Of a DNA stretch of 16,294 nucleotides, positions 13,931 through 16,294 are shown piece by piece. The notes below the pieces were generated by a model, which was not told the DNA's origin, did not search any database, and saw only the letters and a list, made by a program, of their open reading frames with translations. The position numbers and the translations under genes are program-made. The stretch is taken from contig DATHDH010000037.1 of NCBI GenBank assembly GCA_035319145.1, positions 1-16,294 of the forward strand, read 5' to 3'. This DNA is from JAAYUK01 sp035319145. GTDB taxonomy: Bacteria > Nitrospirota > Thermodesulfovibrionia > Thermodesulfovibrionales > Dissulfurispiraceae. Position 1 is the first letter of the stretch, and each line of letters begins with the position of its first letter.

Positions 13931-15171
13931 GTGCGTTCCCCCGAAAGCGCTTCGCCATCCCCGCGCTTCCACTTCGTATATCCGACGCCGTGCCTCCATC
14001 TGGACTCGGTCCCGCTTCCTGCGTGCCCGGTCGGGCTTCCCAGAGGCCTTGTCCGCACATCTCCGAATGATGCATTCTTCGAAATATTCAGCAGTATGCC
14101 CACTGCGAGCATGTTGACGACAAGAGAAGAACCTCCATAGCTGATGAACGGCAGGGGGAGCCCTTTCGTCGGAACCATCCCTGTGACGACGGCGAAATTG
14201 AAGACAGCCTGCACCGCAATCATGATGGCGATGCCGAATGCGAGATAGTGAGCAAACCGGTCGTCACACTTACGGGCAATAGTGACTGCGCGCGCGAAAA
14301 AACAAAAGAACAGCAGAACGACGATAACGGCGCCGAAGAAGCCGAGCTCCTCTCCGATGAGCGAAAAAATAAAATCCGTATGGACTTCCGGCAAAAAGGC
14401 GAGTTTCTGCTTGCTCTCGCCGAGGCCGACCCCTTTGACGCCGCCGCTGCCGAGCGCAATAAAGGATTGAACGAGCTGAAATCCGCTCCCCTGAGGATCC
14501 TTCCATGGATCGAGGAATGCTACAACCCGTTTCCAGCGATATGGCTCGGACACCAGCTTGTAGACTATCGGTACCGCGAGCACTGCAAGCGAAGCAAGAT
14601 AGCTCAAACGGACACCACCGAGAAAAAGCATCGAGAGCGTCAGCACCGCAAGACTCATAGCTGCGCCGAAGTCGGGTTGTTTGAGGAATACGCCCTGGAA
14701 AACCGCCATGATCCCGATGGGAATAATAAAATACAGAATACGATCTTTCCGATATGACGGATGGCTCATGAACCATGCCATAAAGAGCACCATGGCAAGT
14801 TTGACGAGTTCGGACGGCTGGAAGGTCGAAGGCCAGAGCCGCAGCCATCGTCTGGCGCCGCCTGCGCTCATTCCCAGCGAGGTAAAGACAAGGATGAGCA
14901 GTATCAGCGATATCACCAAGAGGGGAATGGCCGCAGCGCGAAGATACCGGAGCGGTATGCGGCATGCGGCGACTAGAATAGCGAGTCCCATCACGACGGT
15001 AATAAGCTGCTTGCGGATAAATCCGAACTGGCTCGGTTCGGCGCCCTTGCCTTTCTGTTTTTCGACGGCCGTCGGAGATACGACCGACGTGGAACTGTAT
15101 ACCGCCATCAGGCCGACAAGCACCAACAGCGCCACCAGCGCGATCAGGATGCGATCATACCGGCGGATCAT
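13927..15171 (-). CDS. ftsW: Septal peptidoglycan glycosyltransferase FtsW
   Basis: FtsW is the SEDS-family polymerase that strings lipid II into glycan at the septum with its partner class B PBP. It has 414 residues and about ten hydrophobic segments (first at 7-25). Motifs: GGARRWL (104-110), QPSELVK (118-124), QPDFG (165-169), LPEVHTDFIFSLIGEELG (260-277) holding the catalytic Asp266 (Asp297 in E. coli FtsW), and GLPLPFISYGGSS (337-349). After the last membrane helix (ending near 363) comes a cytoplasmic tail of about 50 residues rich in Gly and Arg, longer than is common. The ATG overlaps the murD stop (ATGA, 15168-15171). Its place between murD and murG favours FtsW over RodA or SpoVE. 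Confidence 0.95.
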   Translation of the reverse strand: MIRRYDRILIALVALLVLVGLMAVYSSTSVVSPTAVEKQKGKGAEPSQFGFIRKQLITVVMGLAILVAACRIPLRYLRAAAIPLLVISLILLILVFTSLGMSAGGARRWLRLWPSTFQPSELVKLAMVLFMAWFMSHPSYRKDRILYFIIPIGIMAVFQGVFLKQPDFGAAMSLAVLTLSMLFLGGVRLSYLASLAVLAVPIVYKLVSEPYRWKRVVAFLDPWKDPQGSGFQLVQSFIALGSGGVKGVGLGESKQKLAFLPEVHTDFIFSLIGEELGFFGAVIVVLLFFCFFARAVTIARKCDDRFAHYLAFGIAIMIAVQAVFNFAVVTGMVPTKGLPLPFISYGGSSLVVNMLAVGILLNISKNASFGDVRTRPLGSPTGHAGSGTESRWRHGVGYTKWKRGDGEALSGERT

Positions 15172-16294
15172 AACGATCTCACCAGCATTTTGAATTGATC
15201 TCCCCGATCCTCATAATTTCGGAACATGTCGAAACTGGCGCATGCGGGCGACAGGAGAACAATGTCTCCCGGCACTGCATGGGCGCGAGCCGTGGCGACT
15301 GCTTCCTTTAAAGAATCCGCATAAACTGTTCGCGTCATGTCGCCGAGCGCTTCGCTTATTTTATGTGCCGCCTCTCCGATGAGAATGAGCGTCTTGACCT
15401 TCTCCCGGACAGGTTCGCGAAGCAGGTTGAAATCCCCATCCTTGTCGCGACCGCCTGCAATGAGAATTACGGGCTGAGTGTAGCTCTCCAAGGATTTCAT
15501 GACCGCCGCGACATTTGTGCCTTTCGAATCGTTCACGTACTGCACGCCGTCGACCTCGCGCACAAGCTCCATGCGATGCTCAAGTCCCCGAAACTCGCGA
15601 AGCGCCTTTTCTACTGCATCGATGCCGGCTCCGGCGGTCAAGGCAAGGAGCGAAGCCGCCATGGCATTCTCGACATTGTGCGCACCCCGGATGCCAAACG
15701 TCGATATGTCGATACTGTGCTCGGTCCCGCCGAACGATAAAACAACCTTGCTCCCGGCGGTGTATGCACCGCGCACCACTTGCTTTCTGCTGAAATAATA
15801 GACGTCCGGCAGTTCAGACAGCCCTTCCCATTTGAGGTCAAGCTCCGGGGCGAACGGATCATCGGCATTCAAAACCAGCACGTCGGGGCTTCCCTGATTC
15901 TCGAAGATGCGGCTTTTCGAAGCTACGTATGCATCCATACCCCGATAGCGATCAAGATGGTCCGGTGCAACATTCAGAATGGTCGCACCGGAAGGCCGGA
16001 ACGTTTCGACGGAATCAAGTTGAAAACTCGACACCTCGACGACAAAAAAGTCTATTGCCCGCCGGAACGCCGCCCCGACATCAGCGAGGCCACTTGCTAG
16101 AAGCGCCTCGCTGACCGAAACTCCTATATTTCCGCACAGCAATACCCCATATCCTGCATTCCGCATCATCTCGTAGAGAAGTGTCGTTGTGGTCGACTTG
16201 CCGTTTGTTCCCGTTACGGCAAGAAACCTCGGAGCGGGATGCCCGTGCGGCGTCACCCTCCCCGCAGCAGAAAAGGCGCATTCAAGCTCCCCGA
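15168..16294 (-). CDS. murD: UDP-N-acetylmuramoylalanine--D-glutamate ligase MurD (partial; N-terminus beyond the right edge)
   Basis: MurD adds D-Glu to UDP-MurNAc-L-Ala with ATP. About 374 C-terminal residues are visible; the family has about 450, so roughly 75 N-terminal residues (UDP-binding domain) lie beyond the edge. The frame is open to 16294. The GTG at 16256 is not the real start: residues before it (GELECAF) match the normal MurD region preceding the P-loop. Motifs: AVTGTNGKSTTT (P-loop), NVAPDHLDRY, GLEHRMELV (start of the C-terminal domain), YVNDSKGTN with the catalytic Lys region, GGRDKDGDF and LLSPACASFDMF. NDSKGTN and SPACASFD are MurD-specific. It is the most upstream dcw gene here and overlaps ftsW by 4 bp. 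Confidence 0.97.
   Translation of the reverse strand, partial: GELECAFSAAGRVTPHGHPAPRFLAVTGTNGKSTTTTLLYEMMRNAGYGVLLCGNIGVSVSEALLASGLADVGAAFRRAIDFFVVEVSSFQLDSVETFRPSGATILNVAPDHLDRYRGMDAYVASKSRIFENQGSPDVLVLNADDPFAPELDLKWEGLSELPDVYYFSRKQVVRGAYTAGSKVVLSFGGTEHSIDISTFGIRGAHNVENAMAASLLALTAGAGIDAVEKALREFRGLEHRMELVREVDGVQYVNDSKGTNVAAVMKSLESYTQPVILIAGGRDKDGDFNLLREPVREKVKTLILIGEAAHKISEALGDMTRTVYADSLKEAVATARAHAVPGDIVLLSPACASFDMFRNYEDRGDQFKMLVRSL

Noticed and set aside
13931..13999. Upstream MurG start adding 23 residues
   Set aside because: The extra residues are unlike MurG; the GTG at 13930 has a GGGGGA site and the GTGA overlap typical of this cluster.
12986..14140. 384-codon plus-strand open frame
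   Set aside because: It is antisense to murG and ftsW, with no recognisable motifs and no convincing ribosome site or promoter.
1..16294. CRISPR arrays, insertion sequences, transposase or phage integrase genes, rRNA
   Set aside because: No repeat-spacer pattern, no terminal inverted repeats around an ORF, and no matching protein motifs were seen.

Overview
The window is about 16.3 kb of moderately GC-rich bacterial chromosome, densely packed with genes. More than half of it (about 6.1 kb to the right edge, all minus strand) is a division and cell wall (dcw) cluster in the order murD-ftsW-murG-murC-murB-ddl-ftsQ-ftsA-ftsZ. That order, an FtsQ present alongside ddl, and exported proteins with Sec signals fit a Gram-negative bacterium of the Desulfobacterota (deltaproteobacterial) or Nitrospirota type. 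This placement is an inference from gene order and protein style and was not tested by a search.

Layout, left to right. Positions 1-861 (minus) hold an RNA-repair pair: archease, then the start of rtcB, which runs off the left edge. Positions 862-1110 are a divergent intergenic region with a 6-bp inverted repeat. Positions 1111-1525 (plus) encode a small lysine-rich exported protein followed by a clear Rho-independent terminator. Positions 1560-2988 (plus) encode a GGQ-only release-factor-like protein, a YbgC-type thioesterase and a RidA-family protein. Positions 2991-4199 (minus, convergent with the RidA gene with a 2-bp gap) encode an exported CxxC coiled-coil protein of unknown function and an FMN-dependent azoreductase, with a candidate promoter. 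Positions 4243-5895 (minus) encode a radical SAM protein with a B12-binding-like N-terminal domain and its own promoter-like sequence (TTGACA-17 bp-TATTAA). Positions 5899-6123 encode a small cysteine-rich protein directly behind ftsZ. Positions 6134-16294 are the dcw genes.

How the genes work together. MurC, MurD and Ddl (with MurE and MurF outside the window) build UDP-MurNAc-pentapeptide, MurB makes the UDP-MurNAc precursor, MurG makes lipid II, and FtsW polymerises it at the septum under FtsQ control. FtsA anchors FtsZ filaments to the membrane. The junctions are tightly coupled: ATGA or GTGA overlaps at murD/ftsW, ftsW/murG and ddl/ftsQ, 2-4 bp gaps at murG/murC and murC/murB, and Shine-Dalgarno sequences that contain the upstream stop codon at ftsA/ftsZ and again at ftsZ/small ORF.

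Nothing here is a clearly new multi-gene system. The observations most worth a second look are the cysteine-rich small gene coupled to ftsZ, the radical SAM protein beside it, the Cys in place of the usual catalytic Ser in MurB, a possible leaderless ybgC, and the two exported proteins of unknown function.
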